Source: Bactericera cockerelli
Taxonomy: Eukaryota > Arthropoda > Insecta > Hemiptera > Triozidae
DNA length: 64,000 nucleotides
NCBI GenBank assembly: GCA_024516035.1
Contig: CM044957.1
Span: 4,561,017-4,625,016 of the forward strand
Direction: 5' to 3'
The notes beneath the pieces are model-generated. The model saw nothing but the letters and a program-made list of their open reading frames with translations, made no database searches and had not been told where the DNA came from. Within the stretch, counting starts at the first letter, position 1. Every line of letters starts with the position of its first letter. The position numbers and the translations under genes are program-made. Of this stretch, positions 53,981-64,000 are shown piece by piece.

Positions 53981-54204
53981 CTTGTGTTTATTTGTACTAA
54001 AAGACATATTTTTTGTAATTTTAATTTGTCTTAAAAATTAAATAAGTATATTACCTATGTTATTATTATTATTATTATTATTTTTTTTTTTTGTAAATGT
54101 TCGTTTTATGTTTCTAATTGGAACAATATGTTTTTAGGCCAATGTTACCACCATGCTCTAAAGTCAATGAAAATAAATGTTTATCAATTTATTTTCTCCT
54201 GCAG

Positions 54205-54386
54205 GACTGGACATTTGGAAACGGAAGATGATCGAGCCCCTGAAAACGAGCCTGGTGAATCTGCTGCTGGAAGGCATCAGGCAGGACAGGCTAGGCAGCA
54301 CGTTCCACACGAAGAATGACGTGGTCAGGGGCGTCATTCAGTCATTTGTGGCCGTGGAGGAGTACCGGAAGAAGAATAAACTAGAG
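54205..54386 (+). CDS. Cul2: Cullin-2, fourth coding exon
   Basis: Acceptor tttctcctgcag, donor ctagag/gtgaga (phase 0). Encodes about 61 residues: LDIWKRKMIEPLKTSLVNLL, then KNDVVRGVIQSFVAVEEYRK. This is the start of the second cullin repeat. A BEL/Pao retrotransposon begins 43 bp after this donor. Confidence 0.95.
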
Positions 54387-54429
54387 GTGAGATTATTAAT
54401 AGTTGTTGTTTATTTATTTAGAACCTCTT

Positions 54430-54910
54430 TGTTTGGTACTGTTTAATAGTTGTATTAATGAGAGAGCATTGTGCTATACATCAACCCAAAAATTAAGAAA
54501 TCACCAACAAGTTCTCTCACCCTCCTTCAAATCAGAGCTAAACTCACCTAGAAAGCTCCTAGATAGTTAGTATAAATTTGACAACCATTAAAGAAAGTAC
54601 AGTTTATTCAGAGCTTTTTATTATAAAATTACCATCCAAGTGAAAAGTGAATTTTTCTTAAGACACTTCAAATATTCTTCGCATTTTAATTGACCGCTTT
54701 TATATTAAAGGGCAAAGGCCTCCGCTCCTCTCCTAAGCTCCTTTAAGTCTTCTAAAATTTCAGCAGTGTAGGGAAGGGTAATAGCGGTGAGTGATAAATA
54801 AATCAACAGTCACGTAAGTAAAATCTTATCAGCCTTTTTATATAAATTATTTCGTTACCATTTGAACCAGCCCTATTAAATTTTTAGAATCTACAGTCCA
54901 CTTCGCTCCA
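54430..54910 (+). repeat. 5' LTR of the BEL/Pao element
   Basis: Begins tgtttggtactgtttaatag and ends ccacttcgctcca. It should hold the element's promoter and polyadenylation signal. Confidence 0.97.
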
Positions 54911-54916
54911 TATTTT

Positions 54917-54933
54917 TGGTCCTTCGGGCCGGA
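54917..54933 (+). promoter_or_regulatory. Primer binding site of the BEL/Pao element
   Basis: tggtccttcgggccgga lies 6 bp after the LTR. Its complement, ending GAAGGACCA, differs at one of 17 positions from the 3' end of eukaryotic tRNA-Tyr as I remember it, so tRNA-Tyr is the probable primer. 54934-55867 after it is an untranslated leader. Confidence 0.7.
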
Positions 54934-55867
54934 TAGCATTTTTTTCATTTATTTTTTTGGCATTTACTTTCGTAGTCGAAAATTCACTTTTCTCTGGTGT
55001 CATTTTTATACTCAAATTACTCAATCATTTTCGATGGGTATCTAGTAAGTTAGCTTGCTAGGTATAATAGTTATTCTCAGCTATTTATGTACTTAGCATT
55101 CTCATTCATTCATTTCGTTCGTTAGGCTAATGTACTTAGATAGCTTGAGAACCGCGGCATTCGATGCATAGTCAAACACTCATTCATTCATAGAACTTTA
55201 GAAACTTGTTAAGTTACGATTTTTCAATCTCTTAACTTGTAACTTTGTTGGCACCTAGGTGCATTTCATTTTATAGATAGTGGATAGGTACTCTTAATTA
55301 GGTACCTTCTTATCATAATTAAAATTAGGTAGTTGGAAATCGAGTTTCGGGATTCTCCGTAAACTTTCGTTGATTTCACACTTTGTGACTTGTAATTTTC
55401 AACTTAGTCATTATTTCATAATTTTTCCAAAAATAATTTTGAATTTCTTTTTTCTTTTTATTAAATGGATTCTGAAGTTTCCTGTTTGTTGGTGGTTGTT
55501 GATTTAATATTTTTGTAAATATTTTAATTTAATGATAAACCTTTTGCACAACATTTCGCTTTATTAGTAAATTATTATAACTTTGTGGTTGAAATTTAGC
55601 ACTTTTCTCTCAAATTGATTGATTGAATTTTTTTGTGAATAGTACCTACATTCATATTTTAGCTTGCTTAACTGACTTAACGTTAAGGGATTTATTATTT
55701 AATTCACTTATAGTCACAATTACAATTCAGAAGATTTTTTTTTGTCACCTTTAGTGCATAGTTTTAGTGAATTTCAGTGAAATTAGTGATAGTTTGGTTC
55801 ACATTCAATTTAGTAGTGTTTCATAAACCAACTAGTTTCATAAATTTTCTTTTGCATTTTTTCAAAT

Positions 55868-58800
55868 ATGGGTAACGAGTCTAAAGAGATTAAAACCACA
55901 GGTTTAACAGATCCTACAGCTGAGGCTTTGCACAATAACAAGGTCTTGTTAGAGGCTAAAAGAAATAGTTTGTATAGTGTAGCCAAATCAGCTAGTGAAT
56001 TAGCCAAAAGGTTGGCTGATGATCCCAATAACTTAGTGCTTCTCAAGGCCAAATGTCAAGCTTTGCCTGCTGTAAGGGACTCTTTTATTGAAGTTTTAGA
56101 CAAATTGAACTTAGTAAAAATTCAGTTGGATAGTACATACTCTCCAGATTACTCAGATCTAGAGAAGTTTGTTACACATTGTGGTTATGCTCAAGATATA
56201 TTGGCATCCACTCGGGAGGTGACCGCCGTGGTTCCGACTCAAAAGTCAAAGGTTCGTCTGCCTGCTTTGGAGTTAGTTCCATTCAACGGTGAGTTTTCTG
56301 AATTTAATGTTTTTTATGAAAGTTTCAAATCTATGATTCATGAGAATAGGGACTTAGATAATACACAAAAGGTTCAATATCTTGTATCAAAACTGACAGG
56401 CAAGGCACTTACCGTGTGCGCTGGTATACCTGCCACTGGTGATAACTATAGCATAATTTTTAATAATTTAGTAGAAAAGTACCAGTGCAAAAGGAGCGAG
56501 GCTAGGGTCTATTTATCTAAAATATTGAACTTTAAACCCATTAAATCCGAATGTCCTGCTCAGTTGAATCTACTTATAGATGAGTTATGCTCTTCCGTGT
56601 TAGCTTTGAAAAAGGTGGATCTCGCATCTCTCTCGGACTTCATGCTTGCGCATGTTACTCTCAGTAAATTAGACAGCGAGACAGCACGTCTCTTCGAAAT
56701 GTCGCTCAAGAGTAATGAGATACCCACTTTCCAGAATGTCCACACTTTTCTCAAGGATCACGTAAAAATATTGTCTCGTTTAGAGGTTTCGAACCCGGGA
56801 CCTAATAGACCCACTTCATCTAGTAGTGGTCAGAAATCTTTTCTCCCTAATAAAGGTAAGGTTAGTCAGACATTTATAGTTGAACATTCTCAGTCTAAAC
56901 CTTCTAGTTGCTTAGTTTGCAAATCGTCACCAGCTCATCCCATTTATAGTTGTAAACTATTTTTAGACAAAAGTCCTGATGTTCGTTATCAGATAGTTCG
57001 TGACAAGGGATTTTGTATTAATTGTTTAAGTAGTCAACACAAAGTCAAAAATTGTCAATCAAAACATAGTTGTAAAAAATGTAATCAACGTCATAGCACT
57101 CTGCTGCATTTTCCGCAAGCTAGCTACCCGCAACCGCATTTTACTGAACCGGGTCCCGCAAAAACATCTGGTGTAATAGGTAGTGGCCAAGAAAATAGTT
57201 TTTGTGCATTACAATCATTCAACTTGAATGATAATAATAATTCATCTCATGTTGTTTTGCTGCCTACCGCTCAAGTTTTTGTCACAGATAGTAGAGGGAT
57301 CCAGCAGTCAATTCGCGTAATTCTCGATAGTGCTAGTTCTTGTAACCTCATCACTTCTGCTTGTTGTAGAAGACTAGGACTTCCCTTAGGCAAGATGTAC
57401 GCCTCAGTCAAAGGCCTCGGGGACTCTGGCAGTTCAGTCAAGGGACAGACTTGTTTCACTTTCACTTCTCGCTTCGACACAGACATCAAGTACCAGGCAA
57501 ATGCTTTAGTAGTAGATATCATCACCAGTAGTCTTCCTGCAGCGCGGGTTCCCGCGGACAGGCTGACTCATCTCCGTCATCTCCCATGGGCAGATCCGGA
57601 CTTTGCCACTCCTGCTTGTGTGGACGCTATTGTAGGCGCACAGCTTTTCTCTGAGTTGTTTCAGTCTACTCGCGTTCTCAATCCTAATGGTCCGGTCGCT
57701 ATGGAGACATCGCTTGGTTACGTCATGATGGGCTCTGTGGCGTCTAGTTCGAATACTAAATCGTTGGAAAATCATTCATTTCATATCGTAGAAAAACCTC
57801 TTGAATTGTTAGTTCAAAAATTTTGGGAGATTGAAGATGTTTGTACTCCCAAAGTTTTGAATCAAGAGGAGTCGGATTGTGAAGAAATCTTCCAATCAAC
57901 TGTATCGCGTGACTCAACAGGTCGCTATTCAATCGCTATGCCGTTTCAGCATGATCCTTCAAACCTAGGTAATTCGTACTTGGGTGCTGAAAGACGGTTC
58001 AATAGTTTGGAAAGAAAGTTGCTCGCTAATCCTTCACTTCATTCATCATATTGTGAGATTATACAATCGTACCTCGATAAAGGTTATATGTCCCCTTTAG
58101 ATAGTGATAACCACGACACTGGTTATTACGTTCCTCATCATGTTTTGATAAAGCAGGATAAAATCACATCCAAACTTCGTATAGTATGGGATTTTAGTTT
58201 CAAATCTGATTCTAATAAATCTCTTAATGATCTCTTGTACACAGGTGCAAAACTTTATTCTGACTTAATTACTATTTTGTTGAATTTTCGTTTGTATAAA
58301 ATTGCAATGACTGCTGACATTGCTAAAATGTATTTACAAATAAATATGAAACCTGCTCATCATTCATATCAAAAACTTTTGTGGCGTTTTCGTAAAGAGG
58401 ACCCCTTGCGTACATACTGCCTCACCACTTTGAATTTTGGTTTAAATTCTGCACCGTTTCTAGCATTGAGAACGGTCAAGCAGCTCGTGGAAGATGAAAA
58501 AGATCGTTTTCCTCTCGCTGGTGAGTTTGCAGGTCGAGACATGTACATGGATGATGTGGCTTGTAGTGTACCAGATACCAAGGTAGCGAGTCAACTTCAA
58601 TCTCAATTAGTAGGATTGTTCAGGGCCGGGGGTTTCGACCTCACAAAATGGTCCTCGAACTCTAAAGAAGTTTTAGATAAAATTCCTGAGACAGATCAGG
58701 TGTCTAGTTTAGTAGAATGGGACTCAGACTCGAAAGAAACTATTAAAATATTAGGACTTCAATGGAACCCTAATACTGATTCATTCTTCTTTCAGGCTCA

Positions 58801-61090
58801 CTTGGAGCCAAAGGTCGCAACTAAGCGAAATATTCTTAGCGCGGTAGCTAGGATATTTGATCCTTTAGGTTTAGTTCAGCCCGTCGTTCTGGTGGCTAAA
58901 TTGTTGATTCGTGAGTTGTGGAGCATCAAACTTGGATGGGATGCTACTCCACCTCAAAAAATAATTCATACCTGGGATTGCTTTCAGTCTGAGCTTCCCC
59001 TCATTTCGCAAATTCAATTTCCTCGTCATATTTCTGTTACTCAGAATTCTCATGTTGTTTTAGTTGGCTATTCAGACAGTTCTGAATTAGCATACGGAGG
59101 AATGGTCTTCTGTAGAACCACCTTACCTACCGGTGAAATCAAAGTTCACCTGGTGTGCTCAAAGTCGCGTGTTGCCCCTTTGAAAAGTACTTCGCTGCCT
59201 AGGTTAGAACTTTGTGGTGCTCTTTTACTTGCCCAACTTATGGCGCGCGTTGTAGATACATACAGGGATAGACAATCGATTGAAAAAATATTTTGTTTTA
59301 CAGACTCAATGGTGGCGCTACATTGGATTCGTTCATCTCCTCATAGATGGCAAACTTTTGTCGCAAATCGGGTTGCAAAAGTTCATGAATTAGTATCTCA
59401 AAATGTTTGGTATCATGTTGCGGGTATCAGTAATCCGGCTGATTGCCTGACTCGGCCCATCATGGCTCAAGAGTTTATAAATCATCGTCTGTGGTTTTCA
59501 GGTCCAGAGTGGCTTAAGTCAGATATAGCTGACTGGCCTTTGGATATGGTTCACTCGGAACTGACTTCAGTACCTGAGGAAAAATTAGTCGCGCTTGCTG
59601 TAGTTGAGCCGCCCATTCATTTTTTATTAGAATTATCTTGCAAAATCTCGTCGTGGTTGAAACTACTGAACATAATAGTTTTTATGTGCAGGTTCATACA
59701 CTTTCTTCCGCGTAGGGATTTCATCTCGGTGTCAGATAGAAATTTCGCAGAGACACTTCTCATTAAGGCCTTGCAAAAACAGTTCTTTGCTAAGGATATC
59801 ACGGCGTTAGAAAATAATAAGGAATGTTCTTCTCAATTACGTCATTTGAATCCATTCTTACAAGATGGATTGTTGAGAGTTGGTGGCAGACTTTCAAACT
59901 CCTCGCTCGGCTATGAGCACAAGCATCCTCTGATTCTTCCCAAGAAACATCCTATTGTGAATTTAATTATTGGTTTTTTTCATATTTCTAATTTGCACAC
60001 AGGACCGTCATTACTTTTAGCTATCTTGAGAAAGAAATATTGGATCTTATCAGGTAGAGATATAGTCAGACGTCGGGTTAAAGCTTGTAATCATTGTTTT
60101 AAATTAAATCCTAAACCAACTTTCCCACTCATGGCAGACTTACCCCAGTTTCGCGTACAAGAAACTAAGTCTGCTTTCACTCACACTGGTATAGATTTTG
60201 CTGGTCCTTTTCATATCACTTTAGCAAAACGAAGAGGTATCAAATCTCAAAAGGCGTATCTTTGCCTTTTTATTTGTTTAGTTACAAAGGCATTGCATTT
60301 AGAATTGGTCTCAGACCTTAGTACTGCCATGTTCCTGGCCGCATTGAAAAGATTCGTTTCAAGACGCGGTCCAGTGTCTTTCATTTATACCGATAATGGT
60401 ACTAATTTTGTTGGTTGTAAAAATGAGCTCGACGATCTTTATAAATTGTTGTCTTCTTCAGCTCATTCTAAACAGTTCGCGGAAGCTCTGTCTTTCCATC
60501 AAATTGAATGGAAATTCTTACCGCCTACCGCTAGTCATTTCGCAGGTATCTGGGAGTCTAACGTCAAAAGTGTTAAGACTCATTTGTACAAAGCAATAGG
60601 TACCCAGATCCTAACATACGAGGAACTCTCTACAGTATTGGTTCAGATTGAATCCTTACTTAACTCGAGACCTCTGTGTGTTCTTAGTTCAGATGGCAGT
60701 GAGCCCTCTGCTCTCACTCCTGCACATTTTCTTAATCTTGTTCCTTTGAGATCTATTCCTTCAAAGGACGTCTCGGATGTAAATGAGAACCGCTTACAAC
60801 GGTTTGAGTTATTGAACAGGATTGTTCAGGTGTACTGGAAAAGGTGGAGTCTTGAATATTTGACTAATTTGCAAGAGAGACAAAAATGGAAATCCCCCGC
60901 TCCTCCTATAACCCCAGGCACGATTGTAGTTATTATGCAGGACCTGCTTTCACCTCAATATTGGCCCTTGGGTGTCGTGACTGATGTCTATCCTGGTAAA
61001 GACGGTATTTGTAGAGTGGCTTCAGTCAGGACATCAAAGGGTGTGTTCAAGCGTCCAGTGGTAAAATTATGCATTTTACCTACTCAGTAG
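55868..61090 (+). CDS. BEL/Pao gag-pol polyprotein
   Basis: 1740 codons without a break; the ATG gives Met-Gly, a possible myristoylation start. Domains in order: gag-like region (DUF1759 style, about 130-270); cysteine-rich zinc-knuckle region (348-415); aspartic protease with catalytic D487 in a D-S-A motif; reverse transcriptase with first catalytic D817 and YMDD at 893-896; RNase H-like domain (D1070, D1146, D1192); HHCC zinc finger (H1372, H1377, C1407, C1410); integrase core D1443, D1509, E1563; and a C-terminal DUF5641-type domain (about 1630-1735). All catalytic residues are present, so the copy may be active. The layout is that of Bel/Pao, Pro-RT-RH-IN in a single frame with gag. Confidence 0.97.
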   Translation: MGNESKEIKTTGLTDPTAEALHNNKVLLEAKRNSLYSVAKSASELAKRLADDPNNLVLLKAKCQALPAVRDSFIEVLDKLNLVKIQLDSTYSPDYSDLEKFVTHCGYAQDILASTREVTAVVPTQKSKVRLPALELVPFNGEFSEFNVFYESFKSMIHENRDLDNTQKVQYLVSKLTGKALTVCAGIPATGDNYSIIFNNLVEKYQCKRSEARVYLSKILNFKPIKSECPAQLNLLIDELCSSVLALKKVDLASLSDFMLAHVTLSKLDSETARLFEMSLKSNEIPTFQNVHTFLKDHVKILSRLEVSNPGPNRPTSSSSGQKSFLPNKGKVSQTFIVEHSQSKPSSCLVCKSSPAHPIYSCKLFLDKSPDVRYQIVRDKGFCINCLSSQHKVKNCQSKHSCKKCNQRHSTLLHFPQASYPQPHFTEPGPAKTSGVIGSGQENSFCALQSFNLNDNNNSSHVVLLPTAQVFVTDSRGIQQSIRVILDSASSCNLITSACCRRLGLPLGKMYASVKGLGDSGSSVKGQTCFTFTSRFDTDIKYQANALVVDIITSSLPAARVPADRLTHLRHLPWADPDFATPACVDAIVGAQLFSELFQSTRVLNPNGPVAMETSLGYVMMGSVASSSNTKSLENHSFHIVEKPLELLVQKFWEIEDVCTPKVLNQEESDCEEIFQSTVSRDSTGRYSIAMPFQHDPSNLGNSYLGAERRFNSLERKLLANPSLHSSYCEIIQSYLDKGYMSPLDSDNHDTGYYVPHHVLIKQDKITSKLRIVWDFSFKSDSNKSLNDLLYTGAKLYSDLITILLNFRLYKIAMTADIAKMYLQINMKPAHHSYQKLLWRFRKEDPLRTYCLTTLNFGLNSAPFLALRTVKQLVEDEKDRFPLAGEFAGRDMYMDDVACSVPDTKVASQLQSQLVGLFRAGGFDLTKWSSNSKEVLDKIPETDQVSSLVEWDSDSKETIKILGLQWNPNTDSFFFQAHLEPKVATKRNILSAVARIFDPLGLVQPVVLVAKLLIRELWSIKLGWDATPPQKIIHTWDCFQSELPLISQIQFPRHISVTQNSHVVLVGYSDSSELAYGGMVFCRTTLPTGEIKVHLVCSKSRVAPLKSTSLPRLELCGALLLAQLMARVVDTYRDRQSIEKIFCFTDSMVALHWIRSSPHRWQTFVANRVAKVHELVSQNVWYHVAGISNPADCLTRPIMAQEFINHRLWFSGPEWLKSDIADWPLDMVHSELTSVPEEKLVALAVVEPPIHFLLELSCKISSWLKLLNIIVFMCRFIHFLPRRDFISVSDRNFAETLLIKALQKQFFAKDITALENNKECSSQLRHLNPFLQDGLLRVGGRLSNSSLGYEHKHPLILPKKHPIVNLIIGFFHISNLHTGPSLLLAILRKKYWILSGRDIVRRRVKACNHCFKLNPKPTFPLMADLPQFRVQETKSAFTHTGIDFAGPFHITLAKRRGIKSQKAYLCLFICLVTKALHLELVSDLSTAMFLAALKRFVSRRGPVSFIYTDNGTNFVGCKNELDDLYKLLSSSAHSKQFAEALSFHQIEWKFLPPTASHFAGIWESNVKSVKTHLYKAIGTQILTYEELSTVLVQIESLLNSRPLCVLSSDGSEPSALTPAHFLNLVPLRSIPSKDVSDVNENRLQRFELLNRIVQVYWKRWSLEYLTNLQERQKWKSPAPPITPGTIVVIMQDLLSPQYWPLGVVTDVYPGKDGICRVASVRTSKGVFKRPVVKLCILPTQ

Positions 61091-61446
61091 GTGTCTACTT
61101 AGTTTTATATTTAGTTGGTTGTTATGACTTACATTATTTTAGTCATAACTAACATTTTAGTTGTTGTACATAGTAAGGAAAATCCTTTTTGCACCCCAGA
61201 AGTTTTTTAATTTATTTTATTTTCAAAAATTACATTTATTTAGTTTTTCATATTTTTTTTTGGTTGTTGGTTCTTGTGAATTTTCATTTGGAATTTTTAT
61301 TTACTTTTTTCGATATTGTAAAAGCTAGCTTAGATATGAGATGGTCTACTTTTCTGCTTTTATTTTTATTTTTTGTTGTTATTAGACTATCTTTACTTTA
61401 ACCCTTTCGTGGTCATTATGAAGTGATTACTTCATGGCCGGGGGAA
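61091..61446 (+). promoter_or_regulatory. 3' leader of BEL/Pao with polypurine tract
   Basis: Mostly T-rich. ccgggggaa directly before the LTR (61438-61446) is the plus-strand primer tract. A 70-codon hydrophobic frame at 61189-61401 is compositional and not an envelope gene. Confidence 0.75.
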
Positions 61447-61927
61447 TGTTTGGTACTGTTTAATAGTTGTATTAATGAGAGAGCATTGTGCTATACATCA
61501 ACCCAAAAATTAAGAAATCACCAACAAGTTCTCTCACCCTCCTTCAAATCAGAGCTAAACTCACCTAGAAAGCTCCTAGATAGTTAGTATAAATTTGACA
61601 ACCATTAGAGAAAGTACAGTTTATTCAGAGCTTTTTATTATAAAATTACCATCCAAGTGAAAAGTGAATTTTTCTTAAGACACTTCAAATATTCTTCGCA
61701 TTTTAATTGACCGCTTTTATATTAAAGGGCAAAGGCCTCCGCTCCTCTCCTAAGCTCCTTTAAGTCTTCTAAAATTTCAGCAGTGTAGGGAAGGGTAATA
61801 GCGGTGAGTGATAAATAAATCAACAGTCACGTAAGTAAAATCTTATCAGCCTTTTTATATAAATTATTTCGTTACCATTTGAACCAGCCCTATTAAATTT
61901 TTAGAATCTACAGTCCACTTCGCTCCA
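61447..61927 (+). repeat. 3' LTR of the BEL/Pao element
   Basis: 481 bp, identical to the 5' LTR except at 61608. The duplication CTCTT follows. Confidence 0.97.
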
Positions 61928-61934
61928 CTCTTTA

Positions 61935-62095
61935 TTAGTAGAACATTTATATACTGATAAATAATGGTAAAAATTAAGTATAAAAATTGACAATATTAAT
62001 AATATAAATTACAAGAAAAAAAAATAAACAAAATATATACATATGTCCTAACTAAAGGGCGGGGTTACTGCCAGTCTCTTCCACCCAACCCTTCT
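61935..62095 (+). repeat. LINE-tail-like repeat in Cul2 intron 4
   Basis: gtcctaactaaagggcgggg, then gtctcttccacccaaccctt. The BEL target site lies just before this copy. Confidence 0.65.
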
Positions 62096-62640
62096 TGATG
62101 TTGTTGTAGCCAGCTTAGCTACAGCTGGAGGGGGGAATGATGGTCTCCAGCCAACTTTATTTCAAAGTTGGCTCGTCTTGAACCACATATTTCTATGTGC
62201 GATCAACCATCATGAGGGCTATTATTAAATATTAAATTATTAAAACAATACAGTCTAAACTGGATATATGAGAATTCAGGAAACCGGACATTTTTTCTCT
62301 TTTAGACCTGGATACATCAAATTTTCTACTATATACTTCCAGATTTACTGTATCACCTTATACTGCTCAATTAGAACTAATGAGTCCCATTCCCAATATT
62401 AGTAAGGCAGTCTGGCTGGGGGACGTTAAAGAGGGAGAAGACCAGTGTCTAGAGGACTATAAACAGGACTACCCAACCCATACAAGCCAGGCTAGCTTGC
62501 AGTTTCTTAAGGGATTAATGGGTTATAAAGAAAAGTCCAAGTCCTCATGATGGTTGATCGCACTTATAAATATGTGGTTCAGGACCATCACTCACCCCTC
62601 CAGCTGTAGCCAAGCTGGCTACAACAACAACAACAACATT
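62096..62640. repeat. Mixed dispersed repeats in Cul2 intron 4
   Basis: Two inverted copies of a repeat with tagccagcttagctacagct (62105-62220) and cagctgtagccaagctggct (about 62600-62625) flank a pogo-like fragment (62255-62340, aactggatatatgagaattc) and the aaacagg-type repeat. No gene. Confidence 0.55.
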
Positions 62641-62764
62641 ATTAGTAAGGCCAGGACGAATTATTATAAGATCACAATCCCTAATGAGAGGCTAACTTGT
62701 CATGTTCCAGCTCGCTCATTTTGCTCAACATATAAAAACATGTGTGCTTGAACAAAAAATGTGT

Positions 62765-63155
62765 GCTTGAATAATAATAATAATATCGCCTTATTTATAC
62801 TGCCCGATTAAGACTATGAAAGTCCCATTATTCTAGCAGTAACCCCAAGACATATTATTATGTGGTAAAACTCCCAATTGGGAGCATAACTATGTAAAAT
62901 ACTCAGTCCATAATAATGTAAAACTATACTTACTTTAAATACCCTTATCTATATTATCTTATTCATCCTTAAAAATTGTACTCTGTAATATTATAACTAC
63001 TTATTATGTGAATTGTTAAATGTTGATTATAAAAATAAAGTTGAAATAAATAAAAATAATAATAAATAAATGTCCCGGCTGGGTTTCGAACCCACGACCT
63101 CTGGAATCTTTGGATTCACAGAGTGCCGCCTTTACCACTGAGCTACCGGGACAGA
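62765..63155 (-). repeat. SINE family B with an AT-rich insert
   Basis: Body aagtcccattattctagcag at 62819, then a roughly 175-bp AT-rich insert (62894-63070), then the head cggctgggtttcgaaccca to gagctaccgggaca. Confidence 0.8.
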
Positions 63156-63184
63156 CTGAATGACGCCGATGGGTTTTCTTCCAG

Positions 63185-63351
63185 CTGTACGTGGACATAT
63201 TCGAGACTCAGTTCCTGGAGATGAGCGGCGAGTGGTACCAGAGTGAAGCCAGCAAGCTGCTGCAGACCTGCAGTGTGTCTCAGTACATGGAGAGGGTGCT
63301 GCAGCTGCTACATGAGGAGACCAACAGGAGTGTGAGGTTCCTGCACGTGAG
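63185..63351 (+). CDS. Cul2: Cullin-2, fifth coding exon
   Basis: Acceptor gttttcttccag, donor cacgtgag/gtgagc (two bases into a codon). Encodes 55 residues: LYVDIFETQFLEMSGEWYQS, EASKLLQTCSVSQYMERVL and HEETNRSVRFLH. The E-A-S-x-L-L-Q..SQYMEKVL stretch is diagnostic of CUL2. The intron before it is 8.8 kb, 7.5 kb of which is the BEL element. The gene continues past the window. Confidence 0.95.
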
Positions 63352-63840
63352 GTGAGCTGGAGTAGAATTAAAACTCAATCCTTCCACCACCTCTCTTCCT
63401 CATACCGAGGAACGAAAGAGGACACGGAAAATAAATACATAGTATTAAATATGCTGATACGACCGAAAAATAAACTATTTTAATTGGATAAATAATATGA
63501 TATATATATGTTTTATATAATAAAAAAAAAATATATATATATAAAAAGAAAATCATCCACCAATATTAATGTTCAAAATCACTAAACTATGTACTACTGT
63601 GTCTATAGGTAAAGATCATGAGATGTCAGTTGTTGTTATTAATAAATAACAGTTCCAGCACATTTCTCTAGTCAATAAAAACATCTCTGATGATTTTCCC
63701 CTGAGCAGGGTATCCAAAATAGATGTAGCATTCCCTCTTTGAGTAGCGAGGGAAAGCCGTTGTACACTTTTGACTTTGAGCTGCCAGTTACTGTAGTCAA
63801 TTTGTTACCCATATTCAAAAATCTTTTTGGTCTCAATTTA
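63352..63840. other. Cul2 intron 5 start, AT-rich
   Basis: An AT microsatellite-like run (63490-63545) and no other recognisable feature. Confidence 0.5.
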
Positions 63841-64000
63841 AGATGAGTGTTTCACAGCCGTTTTTATTTCGTAGCCATGAAACAGGAGCTACTGTAGACG
63901 CTTGTGGTCTGTGTTGTAGCCTCCCCTCTGATAGTCAAGAAGTGACACAATACTTCCCATTTAGGTGCTGGGTCAGCACGAGCGCACCGGAAGGTATCCC
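63841..64000 (-). repeat. SINE family C, cut by the window end
   Basis: Plus strand: gatgagtgtttcacagccg, tttcgtagccatgaaacagg, cgcttgtggtctgtgttgta and ctgggtcagcacgagcgcac. The tRNA-like head lies beyond the window. Confidence 0.85.

Larger units (their letters stand above)
54430..61927 (+). mobile_element. Intact BEL/Pao LTR retrotransposon, 7.5 kb, in Cul2 intron 4
   Basis: Two 481-bp LTRs (TG..CA ends), one long uninterrupted gag-pol ORF, a primer site and a purine tract. It is flanked by the 5-bp duplication CTCTT (54425-54429 and 61928-61932), as usual for BEL/Pao. One LTR mismatch (54591 A against 61608 G) makes it very young. It lies in the same orientation as Cul2. No envelope gene is present. 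It replicates by reverse transcription in virus-like particles and integration. Confidence 0.97.

Noticed and set aside
61189..61401. Envelope-like ORF of the BEL element
   Set aside because: 70 hydrophobic residues from T-rich sequence, with no cysteines or cleavage motif as in envelope proteins; ordinary BEL layout has none.

Overview
The window is nuclear DNA of a repeat-rich animal, most likely an arthropod and probably an insect. It has spliced genes with GT..AG introns, orthologs of insect nord/NDNF and Cullin-2, an intact BEL/Pao retrotransposon, and dozens of tRNA- and 5S-rRNA-derived SINEs in an AT-rich background. The species cannot be named from the sequence alone.

Regions. (1) 1-29,300 has no host exon I can recognise. 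It is a mosaic of SINE families, minisatellites and nested DNA elements. Within it, 17,943-23,793 has the architecture of a DIRS-1-like retroelement: inverted terminal repeats plus an internal region complementary to both tips, with two tandem arrays and a decayed gag-like remnant inside. A Tc1/mariner-like foldback lies at 28,381-29,292 and a short Helitron at 27,030-27,252. A 100-N gap is at 29,404-29,503. (2) 30,208-47,841 (+) holds the last five coding exons of the secreted-factor gene nord/NDNF. Its introns contain SINEs, a Mutator-like remnant, and two copies of a 4.1-kb TIR element in opposite orientation, one of them interrupted by a LINE. Three separate exons of this gene (exons 2, 4 and 5 of those seen) have their 3' edge amplified into a minisatellite. 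(3) 47,842-51,880 is intergenic. (4) 51,881-63,351 (+) holds the first five coding exons of Cullin-2. Its last visible intron contains a complete, very young BEL/Pao element (LTRs 481 bp each with one mismatch) inserted 43 bp after a splice donor. Cullin-2 continues beyond the window.

How the parts relate. nord (extracellular signalling modulator) and Cul2 (ubiquitin-ligase scaffold) lie head to tail on the same strand, and I see no functional link between them. Most of the window's interest is in mobile DNA: several elements sit inside other repeats whose unoccupied copies reveal exact target sites, and the opposed pair in nord intron 4 could let the pre-mRNA fold into a roughly 4-kb hairpin.

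Limits. Element boundaries and SINE family labels (A-H, my own) were read by eye. Copy limits are good to roughly 10 bp for the SINEs and exact only where termini and target duplications are stated.
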